Source: Sphingobacteriales bacterium 16-39-50
GTDB taxonomy: Bacteria > Bacteroidota > Bacteroidia > Sphingobacteriales > Sphingobacteriaceae
NCBI GenBank assembly: GCA_002257025.1
Contig: NCHA01000005.1
Location: 1 to 64,000 of the forward strand
Reading direction: 5' to 3'
Length of the DNA stretch: 64,000 nt
In this document: in pieces, positions 35,327-44,479 of the stretch
Position numbering within the stretch: position 1 is the first letter of the stretch
Layout: every line of letters begins with the position of its first letter
The notes under the pieces: model-generated
Told to the model about the DNA's origin: nothing
Database searches by the model: none
What the model saw: only the letters and a program-made list of their open reading frames with translations
Program-made: the position numbers and the translations under genes

Positions 35327-38300
35327 CTTCTTTTCAATTGTTTCTTAATCACTGTTTCCCGCCAAAAAGCCTGCAGCACAGGAACCACAAACATGGTCAT
35401 AATCTGTATCGTCATTCCGCCGAAAGTGGGAATAGCCATAGGGATCATAATGTCTGCACCCTTACCTGTAGAAGTAAGTACAGGCAACAGGGCTATAATG
35501 GCTACCGCTGCCGTCATCATTGCCGGACGAACGCGCTTTTGTCCCGCTATGACTACTGCTTCCCTTACAGCCTCTATAGTTTTGGGGTTCTTCTCTTCAA
35601 ATACCTGATGGATATAGGTCCCCATAATTACCCCGTCATCAGTGGCTATCCCAAACAAGGCAATAAAACCGACCCATACGGCCACACTCAGGTTAATCGT
35701 ATGCATCTGGAAAAGGTCTCGCATATTGACATCTGCTATGGCAAAATTTAGAAACCAGCCCTGTCCGTATAACCATAGCATAATAAATCCTCCGGCAAAT
35801 GCCACAAAAACACCCGAAAAATGAATAGATGAAGCAATAACAGTTTTAAACTGAAAGTATAGCAATAGAAATATGATGATCAGACTGATGGGAATAACTA
35901 TTGAAAGTCTTTTTACTGCCCTGATCTGATTTTCATAACTACCTGAAAACTTATAGCTGATACCAGCAGGCACAACTAAGTCGCCAGAATCTATTTTACT
36001 TTGAATAGCTTCCTGAGCATCATTTACAACATCAACTTCAGCAAATCCATCTTTCTTGTCTAAAAGAACGTATCCAACCAGAAATGTATTTTCACTTTTA
36101 ATTACCTGCGGGCCTCTTACATACTCTATATCAACTACCTGGCTCAGTGGTATCTGGGCTCCGGTAGGTGTAGAGATCAATATTTTTTTCAAAGACCCGG
36201 GATCATCCCTTAATTCACGAGGATAGCGCACCCTAACAGGGAACCTTTCACGTCCTTCAACAGTAGAAGTAACCTTCATGCCGCCGATAGCAGTTTCAAT
36301 AGTTTGCTGCACATCTTCTACATTTAGACCATATCTCGATATTTCATCTCTGTTGATATTTAGATGTAAATAAGGCTTACCAACAATCCGATCGGCAAAA
36401 ACTGCTTCAGATTTAACAGATGGAACTTCTTTCAAAACACCTTCCAATCGCATTCCAAAATCTTCAATAGTCTTTAGATCAGGACCGTAGACCTTAATCC
36501 CCATTGGTGCCCGCATACCGGTTTGCAACATGACCAATCTGGTTTCAATAGGCTGTAGCTTAGGTGCGGAAGTAACACCGGGTATTTTTGTAACGCTTAC
36601 AATCTCATCCCAAATGTCATCCGGAGATTTTATGTGCGTTCTCCAATTCCGATAAAATTCACCATTATCATCTTCCAGTAAATCAGCTTTTTTTAGCCCT
36701 CTTTTTAAACCTTCTTCATTACTGATGGAATCACCTGACGCAGTAATAAACCTATCCGTCTTATCGACTTTAAACCTCATCCTGTGTCCGTTCTCGTTCA
36801 GGATGAATTCGGGTTTATAGTTAATCACATTTTCATACATGGAAATGGGTGCCGGGTCAAGAGCTGATTCTACGCGACCTAATTTTCCAACAGCCAGGTC
36901 AACCTCAGGAATACCATTAAGCAACATATCCAACTGCCCAAGGACTTTTCGGTTATACTCTACACCAGAGTGAGGCATAGCAGTGGGCATCAGCAGGTAA
37001 CTACCTTCATTTAAAGAGGGCATAAACTCTGATCCGATTCCCGGAAAAACACGGGAAGAAGCCGACCAAAAATTCGTTTTCCTCACCTGCCATCCGGTTT
37101 TTTCGAAACCTTTGCCAACAAAACCAAAAGTGCTGTCGAACCCTATCCAAATGAGGACGCCAAAAAGGATGGTAAACAGCGGAAGAAGCATGAACTTTCC
37201 TTTGTTTCGAAGGCACCATTTAAGTACCGGAACATAAAAATGCACGATGGTCATCAAGGCCATCAGTATCAAACCAATTAAAGCCAAAACAAAGATATAG
37301 TTGACTATTAAACTGTTCTGAGGGCCTAGAGGCATCCACTCTTCGGTTAGGAAGAAGGAAGCCAGAAAAAGTACCAAAGCCAGGTTAAGATGATTGGTGT
37401 AGATTTTGTATTTCTCTGGCCAGCGATGTTCATATAAGTTATTGACCCCTATGATACATAGCGTTAAAGGAAGCCAAGTATGCATATAAATAGTCAAAAG
37501 TATGCCTGCCGCTATCAACGTAAAGCTCCACAATCTCCTGACTCTTTTTTTATCATAGTCAATACCGAAAATGAAATGAGCGAGTGCCGGTAACACTACA
37601 ATACCCAGTATAAAAGCACCTAAGAGAGCAAAAGTTTTAGTGAATGCCAATGGTCTAAACAACTTGCCTTCTGCAGACTCCATTGCGAACACAGGCAGAA
37701 AACTCACAACGGTCGTAGCAAGAGCAGTAGTAATTGCCGAAGCAACCTCTACTGTAGCTTTATAAATAACCTTCATGAGTGCCTTCCCTTTAACACCGTG
37801 GTTCTCAGGCAATTCCAGATGACGGATAATATTTTCAACAAAGATAATTCCTATATCAATCATGACCCCAATGGCGATGGCTATCCCGGATAGGGCTACC
37901 ACGTTGGCATCGACACCTGCATATCTCATGAAAATAAAGGTCATTAATACCCCAACCGGAAGTAAACTGGAAATGATGATAGATGCCCGAAGGTTAAGTA
38001 CCAGAACCAAAACCACGATGATACTAATAAGCACCTCATGTGACAAGGCGTTTTCCAGCGTTCCTATGGTTTCGTGTATGAGTTGAGTACGGTCATAAAA
38101 AGGAACGATGGTAAGCTGACTTTCAACGCCATTAGCCAACGTTTTTTTGGGTAAGCCCGGAGCCAGATCCGTAATTTTATCTTTTACATTATTAATGACC
38201 TGTAGGGGATTGGAACCATACCTAGCCACTACCACGCCGCCTACAACCTCTGCACCGCCTTTATCTAATAAGCCTCTTCGGGCAGCAGGACCTAAGGTAA

Positions 38301-39144
38301 CTACTCCAATATCTTTGATACGAATTGGAACGTTATTCTGCACCGATACAACTGCCTTCTCTATATCCTCTACTTTTTTAATGTAGCCTAAACCTCGTAC
38401 CAGATACTCCGCCTGATTAATTTCAATTGTTTTTGCACCTACATCTTTATTGGATTTCTGCACCGCCTGCATGACTTTGGCAAGAGGGATATTATACGCT
38501 TTAAGGGCATCCGGGTTTACGTCAATTTGATATTCCTGAACATAGCCACCAATAGAAGCGACCTCAGAAACACCTTCTACCGCGTTAAGACCGTATTTAA
38601 CATAGAAATCCTGTGCAGTACGTATCTCATGCAGATCCCAGCCACCGGTGGGATTACCATCTTTGTCTCTACCCTCAAGCGTGTACCAATATACTTGTCC
38701 TAGGGCAGTGGCATCAGGCCCCAGACCTGGAGTTACTCCATCGGGTAGCAGACCAGCAGGCAGCGAGTTGAGTTTTTCTATGATGCGAGAGCGTGACCAG
38801 TAAAATTCTACATCTTCTGAAAAAATGATATAGATGCTTGAGAAGCCAAATATTGAAGAACTTCTAATTGTCTTAACACCCGGAATACCTAATAAATAGG
38901 TAGTAAGTGGATAAGATATCTGATCCTCAATATCCTGAGGCGAGCGCCCTGTCCACTGTGTAAATACGATCTGTTGATTTTCGCCAATATCCGGGATGGC
39001 ATCTACGGGCACCGGATCCTTTGGCAGCATTCCGGTATTCCAGTTAAAAGGAGAGTTTACTACCCCTAAAGTAACAATAGCAAGGAAAATAAGAACCGTA
39101 ACTAACTTATTCTCTAAAAAATATTTGATGATTTTATTTAGCAT
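35323..39144 (-). CDS. cusA: heavy-metal efflux RND transporter (CusA/CzcA family)
   Basis: A 1273-residue proton-driven inner-membrane pump of the HME-RND family. Motifs include QWTGRSPQDIEDQISYPLTTYLLGIPGVKTIRSSSIFGFSSIYIIFSE, AIAIGVMIDIGIIFVENIIRHLE in the fourth helix (with the proton-relay Asp) and GIATDDGVIMGTY in the second half. It is over 200 residues longer than CusA or CzcA: a largely hydrophobic insertion of about 110-150 residues sits near 525-680 (extra helices LIAAGILLTIYMHTWLP and LNLALVLFLASFFLT). Copper/silver is likely from the HMBD adaptor and the P-ATPase, but zinc/cobalt is not excluded. Confidence 0.9.
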   Translation of the reverse strand: MLNKIIKYFLENKLVTVLIFLAIVTLGVVNSPFNWNTGMLPKDPVPVDAIPDIGENQQIVFTQWTGRSPQDIEDQISYPLTTYLLGIPGVKTIRSSSIFGFSSIYIIFSEDVEFYWSRSRIIEKLNSLPAGLLPDGVTPGLGPDATALGQVYWYTLEGRDKDGNPTGGWDLHEIRTAQDFYVKYGLNAVEGVSEVASIGGYVQEYQIDVNPDALKAYNIPLAKVMQAVQKSNKDVGAKTIEINQAEYLVRGLGYIKKVEDIEKAVVSVQNNVPIRIKDIGVVTLGPAARRGLLDKGGAEVVGGVVVARYGSNPLQVINNVKDKITDLAPGLPKKTLANGVESQLTIVPFYDRTQLIHETIGTLENALSHEVLISIIVVLVLVLNLRASIIISSLLPVGVLMTFIFMRYAGVDANVVALSGIAIAIGVMIDIGIIFVENIIRHLELPENHGVKGKALMKVIYKATVEVASAITTALATTVVSFLPVFAMESAEGKLFRPLAFTKTFALLGAFILGIVVLPALAHFIFGIDYDKKRVRRLWSFTLIAAGILLTIYMHTWLPLTLCIIGVNNLYEHRWPEKYKIYTNHLNLALVLFLASFFLTEEWMPLGPQNSLIVNYIFVLALIGLILMALMTIVHFYVPVLKWCLRNKGKFMLLPLFTILFGVLIWIGFDSTFGFVGKGFEKTGWQVRKTNFWSASSRVFPGIGSEFMPSLNEGSYLLMPTAMPHSGVEYNRKVLGQLDMLLNGIPEVDLAVGKLGRVESALDPAPISMYENVINYKPEFILNENGHRMRFKVDKTDRFITASGDSISNEEGLKRGLKKADLLEDDNGEFYRNWRTHIKSPDDIWDEIVSVTKIPGVTSAPKLQPIETRLVMLQTGMRAPMGIKVYGPDLKTIEDFGMRLEGVLKEVPSVKSEAVFADRIVGKPYLHLNINRDEISRYGLNVEDVQQTIETAIGGMKVTSTVEGRERFPVRVRYPRELRDDPGSLKKILISTPTGAQIPLSQVVDIEYVRGPQVIKSENTFLVGYVLLDKKDGFAEVDVVNDAQEAIQSKIDSGDLVVPAGISYKFSGSYENQIRAVKRLSIVIPISLIIIFLLLYFQFKTVIASSIHFSGVFVAFAGGFIMLWLYGQGWFLNFAIADVNMRDLFQMHTINLSVAVWVGFIALFGIATDDGVIMGTYIHQVFEEKNPKTIEAVREAVVIAGQKRVRPAMMTAAVAIIALLPVLTSTGKGADIMIPMAIPTFGGMTIQIMTMFVVPVLQAFWRETVIKKQLKRR

Positions 39145-39246
39145 AACTTCACTATCTGTAAAAATTGAATTACAAAATCTGGCATATAAAAATATGCCTG
39201 GATAATACAGTAACTTATGTCACCGCATCATCAGTTGTTTATGCTT

Positions 39247-39660
39247 TTAAATGAGGAAAGACTGGATTATGACAGGAATGTCTAGCGCCAGTAAAGGTGG
39301 AAGGTAATGATTAGATACAACCGGAGCAGCATTGTGCTGTCCGGTTAAATAAAAATAAGTAGTTGTAAAGCCAGCTAAAAACACTAGATCGTTGCTCAGT
39401 GCTGATGAATGACTTTGATATTGATCTTTGATCTGAATAGTTGCTACATGATCTTCGCAACAAGGTTTATTCTGAATGCCGGATAGATTGGAGCAGGCTT
39501 TATTTTCAAGCTCTTGCATATTGCAAGCCTGAGAACTATCACCCAAAAAGCTGAGACTCTTTTTAAAGACCTTTCCTCCACAATAATGTGCAGTAAAACT
39601 AAACCCTACACTTGTAGTGAGTAGCAATACGGCAAAGATCATAGCGAAAATTCGTTTCAT
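39247..39660 (-). CDS. HYC_CC_PP family protein, copper-island type (copy 1)
   Basis: A 137-residue small exported protein. Signal segment MKRIFAMIFAVLLLTTSVGFSF, then the family landmarks TAHYCGGKVF (HYC), KPCCEDH (CC) and YLPPLLALDIPVIIQSFLI (PP tail). Cysteine and histidine content suggests metal binding. The family is known from Bacteroidota copper islands but not characterised. An alternative ATG two codons earlier is possible. Two related genes occur at 57096 and 62114, and this one lies between the pump and the P-ATPase. Confidence 0.8.
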   Translation of the reverse strand: MKRIFAMIFAVLLLTTSVGFSFTAHYCGGKVFKKSLSFLGDSSQACNMQELENKACSNLSGIQNKPCCEDHVATIQIKDQYQSHSSALSNDLVFLAGFTTTYFYLTGQHNAAPVVSNHYLPPLLALDIPVIIQSFLI

Positions 39661-39782
39661 CAACATTTCATTTCAAAGTTCAATAAAATTTCTTATATAA
39701 AAAATGATCCTAGTCACATAAAAGTAAATTTGCCCTCGAGCATTTTCCTAGGGGGTAAAAATCATTGAAGTCGACATCCGTA

Positions 39783-41900
39783 TTAATTCTTTTTGCCAAT
39801 TTTGCTTTTCAAAAGCTGCGCATTTATGGCCACAATTATGGTACTCAAACTCATGAATACCGCACCTACTGCAGGGCCTAACACAAAGCCCGAAGAATAA
39901 AGTACACCGGCAGCTAGTGGAATGGCTACCACATTATAACCTGTTGCCCAAATTAAGTTCTGAATCATTTTATTGTAAGTAGCCTTGCCGAATAAAATTA
40001 AGTTCGCAATATCCTGAGGATTGCTATTTACTAAAATAATATCAGCTGTCTCTGCCGCCACATCGGTTCCCGAACCTACCGCAATACCTACATTGGCCTG
40101 AGCCAGGGCAGGTGCATCATTCACGCCATCACCTGTCATCGCAACAAATTCTCCCTTTGCTTGTAATTCTTTTACAATTTCCACTTTTTGGTGTGGAAGC
40201 ACCTCCGCATAATAGCCATCTAATCCCAGCTTATCGCTAACAGCCTTTGCGGTTTTTTCATTGTCGCCGGTTGCCATCAAGACTTTGATATTGTTCTTTT
40301 TAAATATTTTAATTGCTTCCGCAGATTCAGGTCTAATTTCATCTGCCAAGGCAATATATCCGGCAAGCTTTCCATCAATTAAAACAAATACCACCGTTTC
40401 AGCAGCGTCGCTATAAGCATCTTCAGGAATGCTGATTTTCTCGTCTCTTAAATATCCGGGACTAACCACTTTAACCTGCTTATCTTCTACCTTTGCCTCT
40501 ACACCTTTTCCCGTAATCGCATTAAAGTTTTCAAGTTTTGGGATGGTTATATTATCCTCCTTGATTTTTTTAATAATACCTACAGCAATTGGATGTTCAG
40601 AGCTTTGCTCCAAAGCACTGGCTAAACGAAGGATTTCTTGATCAGCAAAGGTCTTATCCACGGATTGAATTCGTGTAACCCCAAAATCTCCTTTCGTAAG
40701 TGTTCCGGTTTTATCAAAAAGCAAAACCGATATTTTACGTGACTCTTCAAAAGCAGTTCTATTGCGAATTAATAAGCCATTTTGTGCAGATACTGCAGTA
40801 GATATGGCTACCACCAAAGGTATGGCTAAACCTAAAGCATGAGGGCAGGCAATTACCATTACGGTAACCATTCTTTCTAGCGCATAAACAAAAGGGAAGC
40901 CTAATACCAGCCAAACAGCTAGTGTACCAAAACCTACGGCTAAGGCAACATAAGTGAGCCATTTTGCTGCTCGGTCTGAGAGATTCTGCATTTTGGACTT
41001 AGTTTTTTGCGCATCCTCCACCATTTTAATCACCTTGTTCAGGTAACTATCTTTGCCAGTGTGTTCTACCTTGACCCTTAATACGCCGTTACCGTTAATC
41101 GATCCGCCAATTACTTTTTCATCCAGTTCTTTCTTTACAGGTTTTGATTCTCCAGTAAGCATGGATTCATTTAAATAGCTAGTCCCTTCAGTAATAATAC
41201 CATCGGCGGGTACTTTTTCCCCGGGTTTCACCAAGATGATATCATCTTTTAGCAAATCTTCCAGCTTAATATCTTCTACATTTTCTCCATTTACCCTGTG
41301 AGCTTCGGCTGGCATCATACTTACCAATAATTGTAATGCTTTGGATGCCCCCAGCACACTTTTCATTTCTATCCAATGCCCCAGAAGCATAATCATTATC
41401 AGTGTGGCCAGTTCCCAGAAAAAATCCATTCCCGGTAAGCCAAAAACTGTTGCCGAACTATAAAAATAGGCTACACTAATAGCCATGGCGATCAGGGTCA
41501 TCATCCCCGGAGCAGCTTTCTTCACTTCAGACCATAAACCCTTAAGAAAAGGCCAGCCCCCGTAAAAATAAGCGATGCTTGACAAACCAAACAGGATATA
41601 AGGATTGCCCGGAAGCAAAAACTCATAATTGAAAAAATCCTGTATCATAGGAGAGATAAGCAGAATTGGTCCCGTAAGCACCAAGGTCAGCCAGAATCGT
41701 TTTTTAAAGTCTGCAATCATCATTTTATGGTGGTCATGACCTGCCATTCCCATTGGGATGGCATCATGATCCATTTTTGAATGATCCATCTTACTATGCT
41801 TGTCCGATTTTTGGTCATCCACTTTCGCATGGTTCATCTTAGAATGGTCCATCTTAGAATGGTCCATTTTTTTGTTTTTGTGATCTTTATGACTGTCCAT
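39783..41900 (-). CDS. copB: copper-translocating P-type ATPase (CopB-type, CPH motif)
   Basis: A 705-residue P1B-ATPase that exports copper/silver from the cytoplasm. A histidine- and methionine-rich N-terminus (repeats of KMDHSKMDHSK, residues 1-58) replaces the usual HMA domain; TM helices follow; ion motif C352-P353-H354, phosphorylation Asp396 in DKTGT, TGES at 249-252 and GDGVNDAP near the C-terminus are complete. CPH instead of CPC classifies it as CopB-type (P1B-3). It ends just before the HYC_CC_PP gene and starts 13 bases after PPK2's stop, so it may be co-transcribed with PPK2. Substrate class is from the motif; Cu versus Ag is open. Confidence 0.92.
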   Translation of the reverse strand: MDSHKDHKNKKMDHSKMDHSKMNHAKVDDQKSDKHSKMDHSKMDHDAIPMGMAGHDHHKMMIADFKKRFWLTLVLTGPILLISPMIQDFFNYEFLLPGNPYILFGLSSIAYFYGGWPFLKGLWSEVKKAAPGMMTLIAMAISVAYFYSSATVFGLPGMDFFWELATLIMIMLLGHWIEMKSVLGASKALQLLVSMMPAEAHRVNGENVEDIKLEDLLKDDIILVKPGEKVPADGIITEGTSYLNESMLTGESKPVKKELDEKVIGGSINGNGVLRVKVEHTGKDSYLNKVIKMVEDAQKTKSKMQNLSDRAAKWLTYVALAVGFGTLAVWLVLGFPFVYALERMVTVMVIACPHALGLAIPLVVAISTAVSAQNGLLIRNRTAFEESRKISVLLFDKTGTLTKGDFGVTRIQSVDKTFADQEILRLASALEQSSEHPIAVGIIKKIKEDNITIPKLENFNAITGKGVEAKVEDKQVKVVSPGYLRDEKISIPEDAYSDAAETVVFVLIDGKLAGYIALADEIRPESAEAIKIFKKNNIKVLMATGDNEKTAKAVSDKLGLDGYYAEVLPHQKVEIVKELQAKGEFVAMTGDGVNDAPALAQANVGIAVGSGTDVAAETADIILVNSNPQDIANLILFGKATYNKMIQNLIWATGYNVVAIPLAAGVLYSSGFVLGPAVGAVFMSLSTIIVAINAQLLKSKIGKKN

Positions 41901-41912
41901 AGTATTCTATTT

Positions 41913-42644
41913 TTAGGTGTTAGGATATTTTAAATTATGTTTTTTCAGATGTTCCGTAAGTATTTTGGCAACGCTAAAATTTCGATACCAACGTTTATCC
42001 GCAGGTATAATATACCAGGAAGGATCATCGCAGTTGTTCATTACCATATTGTACGCAGCTCTATAGGCATCCCATTGTTTGGCCGCCTTTTCATCTTCGG
42101 CACTGTATTTCCAGCGTTTATGAGGTTTTATAAGTCGTTCCTGTATGCGCTCTTTCTGTTCTTCTTTAGAGATATGTAGAAAAAATTTGAGTACATGGAT
42201 GTTGCTCAGTCTCAAATGCTGCTCTAGGTATTTTATAAACATGCAGCGGTGGGCAAGTATTTCATCTGGCAGGGAACTATTAAGACTTGGCATAATTATA
42301 TCTTCGTAATAGGAGCGATTAAAGACCTGGATCATTCCCTTGGGAGGAATGTGTGTGTAGACCCGCCACAAAAAGTCATGTTTCAACTCTTCCTCGGTCG
42401 GTTTTTTAAAGGATTTTACCTGAACGCCCTGCGGGTTCATACTGCTAAGAGCATGGCGGATGGTACCGTCCTTGCCTGAGGTGTCCATGCCTTGCAGGAT
42501 AATAAGCAAGCCAAAACGCCCATCGGCATAAAACTTGTTTTGGAGCTCAAAAAGTTCCTTACGTAGCTGTGCCAGGTCCTTCTTGGTCTCGCTTTTTGAA
42601 ATGTTCGAGGGTGGTTTGGTTGAAATTGTATTTAGATCTATCAT
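41913..42644 (-). CDS. ppk2: PPK2-family polyphosphate kinase
   Basis: A 243-residue polyphosphate:nucleotide phosphotransferase. Walker A GMDTSGKDG at 52-60, LHRCMFIKYLEQHL and Walker-B-like region, lid segment RLIKPHKRWKYSAEDE, and SWYIIPADKRWYRNF at the end are family signatures. It uses polyphosphate to make NDPs or NTPs from AMP/ADP or GDP; single-domain members of this size are often class III, able to act on NMP and NDP. It sits with PRPP synthetase and AMP phosphorylase, so ATP regeneration from polyphosphate could feed that pathway. Its ATG overlaps the end of the frame 42641-42784 (ATGA). Confidence 0.9.
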   Translation of the reverse strand: MIDLNTISTKPPSNISKSETKKDLAQLRKELFELQNKFYADGRFGLLIILQGMDTSGKDGTIRHALSSMNPQGVQVKSFKKPTEEELKHDFLWRVYTHIPPKGMIQVFNRSYYEDIIMPSLNSSLPDEILAHRCMFIKYLEQHLRLSNIHVLKFFLHISKEEQKERIQERLIKPHKRWKYSAEDEKAAKQWDAYRAAYNMVMNNCDDPSWYIIPADKRWYRNFSVAKILTEHLKKHNLKYPNT

Positions 42645-42653
42645 TTAAATGTT

Positions 42654-42931
42654 TTAACGTAATTTTTTCCGCATTGCTTCTGAAATGTATTCGGCATAAC
42701 CCCCCTAAGCGTCTGCCAAAAGATCCTTATCCTATTTTTGGAAGATATAGTATATAAAATACTATTGTCATCGGTATTGCTCATGCCCTCAAAGCGATAG
42801 GTTTTATCTACTTTAAAACCTTCTGGTTGGATCTCTATTTTTAGTGAATCACAATCCAGGCATCAGGCTTAAGTTGTAGTTGATTACCTGTAAATCATGT
42901 ATGGCTTCTCAAAGTGTATTGTAATTTTCAT
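42654..42931 (-). pseudogene. small PRPP-synthetase-named protein, decayed
   Basis: Three frames together resemble the ~100-residue Bacteroidota proteins usually annotated phosphoribosylpyrophosphate synthetase: an ATG at 42931 then NYNTL(stop)EAIHDLQ; then KIEIQPEGFKVDKTYRFEGM and SNTDDNSILYTISSKN; then KDLLADA(stop)GGYAEYISEAMRKKLR ending at 42654. Several frameshifts and in-frame stops separate the parts. The middle frame continues as an ORF 42641-42784 (47 codons) whose stop overlaps the PPK2 start. I judge the whole a pseudogene; the family match is from memory of the motif pattern. Confidence 0.6.
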
Positions 42932-42934
42932 TCT

Positions 42935-43579
42935 TTATTTATAGTTCATTACAAAATAACTACCATCGGCTTCCTTAAATTTCTGATAGGTCAATAAGCC
43001 TCTTTCATTTAATTTCTCGTTTACGGTATAATTGAGTTGCTTAATGCGAATCCCCAATGCATAGGCCTTTATATTTATTTTTGATTTAATAGTGTTTTTA
43101 TTGCCCTCTAATTTTCGGTCATAAATCTTTATGATGCTTTTTGAACCAAAAAAGTTCAATAAGCCCGAGTCAAAACTCATTTCCAGTTCTATATCTTTCA
43201 AGTTTTGCAAATCATAGAGCGCTTTAAAATTTTTAGAAGTGGTACTGATTTCGGTTTCCTTTGATTTTGGGTTGGAAAATGGAAATGCCATAACCACAAC
43301 ACTGGCTTCATCGGGTTTACAGAGATAGGTCGTCATGTATTTGTCAGTAGATCTTTTGTATTTGTCAAACAACTCGGTAATTACCTCAATTTCATAATAT
43401 CCTCTTTTAGTGATAATTTTTTTAGCTTCAAAGGTTTGTTTATTGAGAAATACACCTCGTTTGTCAAAATTTTCCCGAACGACAAATCTGCCTGAAATCT
43501 GCTCAATGAGCATTTTAGTTTGGCCGTTTATAGTCATACTGAATAAAGTAAATAATAATAAGAAGGCTTGCTTTTTCAT
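42935..43579 (-). CDS. exported hypothetical protein
   Basis: A 214-residue protein with a signal segment (MKKQAFLLLFTLFSMTINGQTK) and a beta-rich mature part with many Lys and Glu (RFVVRENFDKRGVFLNKQTFEAKKIITKRGYYEIEVIT). No family recognised. It does not resemble metal-binding proteins: it has a single cysteine and few histidines. Its stop codon is 4 bases from the pseudogene start region, and its start overlaps the end of the PRPP synthetase gene by 4 bases (ATGA), so it is translated together with that operon. Role is unknown. Confidence 0.55.
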   Translation of the reverse strand: MKKQAFLLLFTLFSMTINGQTKMLIEQISGRFVVRENFDKRGVFLNKQTFEAKKIITKRGYYEIEVITELFDKYKRSTDKYMTTYLCKPDEASVVVMAFPFSNPKSKETEISTTSKNFKALYDLQNLKDIELEMSFDSGLLNFFGSKSIIKIYDRKLEGNKNTIKSKINIKAYALGIRIKQLNYTVNEKLNERGLLTYQKFKEADGSYFVMNYK

Positions 43580-44469
43580 ATATGGGGCATTAATTCTTTG
43601 ACCTCTTTTGCCAAAATATCACTTAAATCTATTGCATTAGAAGGGTGTGGAATGGTGTTACAGGTTACAATTTTTTGAACTCCGGAATCCAACAAATCCT
43701 GATAAGCATTACCCGAAAAGACTGCATGAATTCCAACGCATATTGGTGGCTTCATCCCTGCCATTTTTAGATGCTGCACAGTTTCAATCATTGTACGCGC
43801 CGTGGAGATAATATCATCTACTAATACAGGAGTGGCATTTTTATATTTTTCCACATCCGGAACCGAAACTTCCACATCACGGTCGCCATGACGCACTTTC
43901 TGTAATACAGTAAACGGAGCGTTTGCATTTTTAGCAACCTCGGAAACCCATTGTTCACTTTCCGAATCAGGACCGATAAGGACCGGGTATTCTACATTTT
44001 CCTTTATCCAGTCTGAAATAGCATCAGCAGCGCGAATTACTTTATTAGGGATGTGATACACTTCACTCAAAGCACTTATTCTGTGAAGGTGGGGATCAAC
44101 AGTAGTCATACTGTCGGCAAAACCTGAAATCAATTTTCCGAAGAAACCAGAAGTAATGCCTTCACCTTCATTAAAGACTTTGTCCTGACGCATATAGGCA
44201 AGATAGGGTGCGATCAAACACGTGCATGTTGCACCCAATGATTTGGCAGTATGACTTAAAAAATAGAGTGGTAAGAGTTTTTCGTCCGGCTCATGCAAGG
44301 TACAAACCAATACCACGCATTTATCCTTTACTTCAGATAAAATACGTGTGTAAGATTCCCCATCAGGGAACTTGCGCATAGTCGCCTGGCCTACTTCGGC
44401 TTTCATTTTTGTTGCCAGGAGCTCTGTGAGTACTTCGTTTCCGGGAAGGCTAAATAATATCGTTTTCAT
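43576..44469 (-). CDS. prs: ribose-phosphate pyrophosphokinase
   Basis: A 297-residue PRPP synthetase: DPHLHRISALSEVYHIP near 120-140 (the metal/ATP flap region), VDDIISTARTM (PRPP loop), and two Rossmann-like halves. It makes PRPP from ribose-5-phosphate and ATP for nucleotide and cofactor synthesis, or could work in reverse. Shorter than the usual ~310 residues, with a divergent ATP region, so it is probably an accessory copy rather than the housekeeping enzyme. It overlaps the next gene and lies 10 bases after the AMP/thymidine phosphorylase stop, forming one operon. Confidence 0.85.
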   Translation of the reverse strand: MKTILFSLPGNEVLTELLATKMKAEVGQATMRKFPDGESYTRILSEVKDKCVVLVCTLHEPDEKLLPLYFLSHTAKSLGATCTCLIAPYLAYMRQDKVFNEGEGITSGFFGKLISGFADSMTTVDPHLHRISALSEVYHIPNKVIRAADAISDWIKENVEYPVLIGPDSESEQWVSEVAKNANAPFTVLQKVRHGDRDVEVSVPDVEKYKNATPVLVDDIISTARTMIETVQHLKMAGMKPPICVGIHAVFSGNAYQDLLDSGVQKIVTCNTIPHPSNAIDLSDILAKEVKELMPHI

Positions 44470-44479
44470 TTTATATTTT

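Noticed and set aside
35338..35751. 137-codon plus-strand frame inside the cusA-type gene
   Set aside because: Antisense to a conserved RND pump, with low-complexity composition and no domain.
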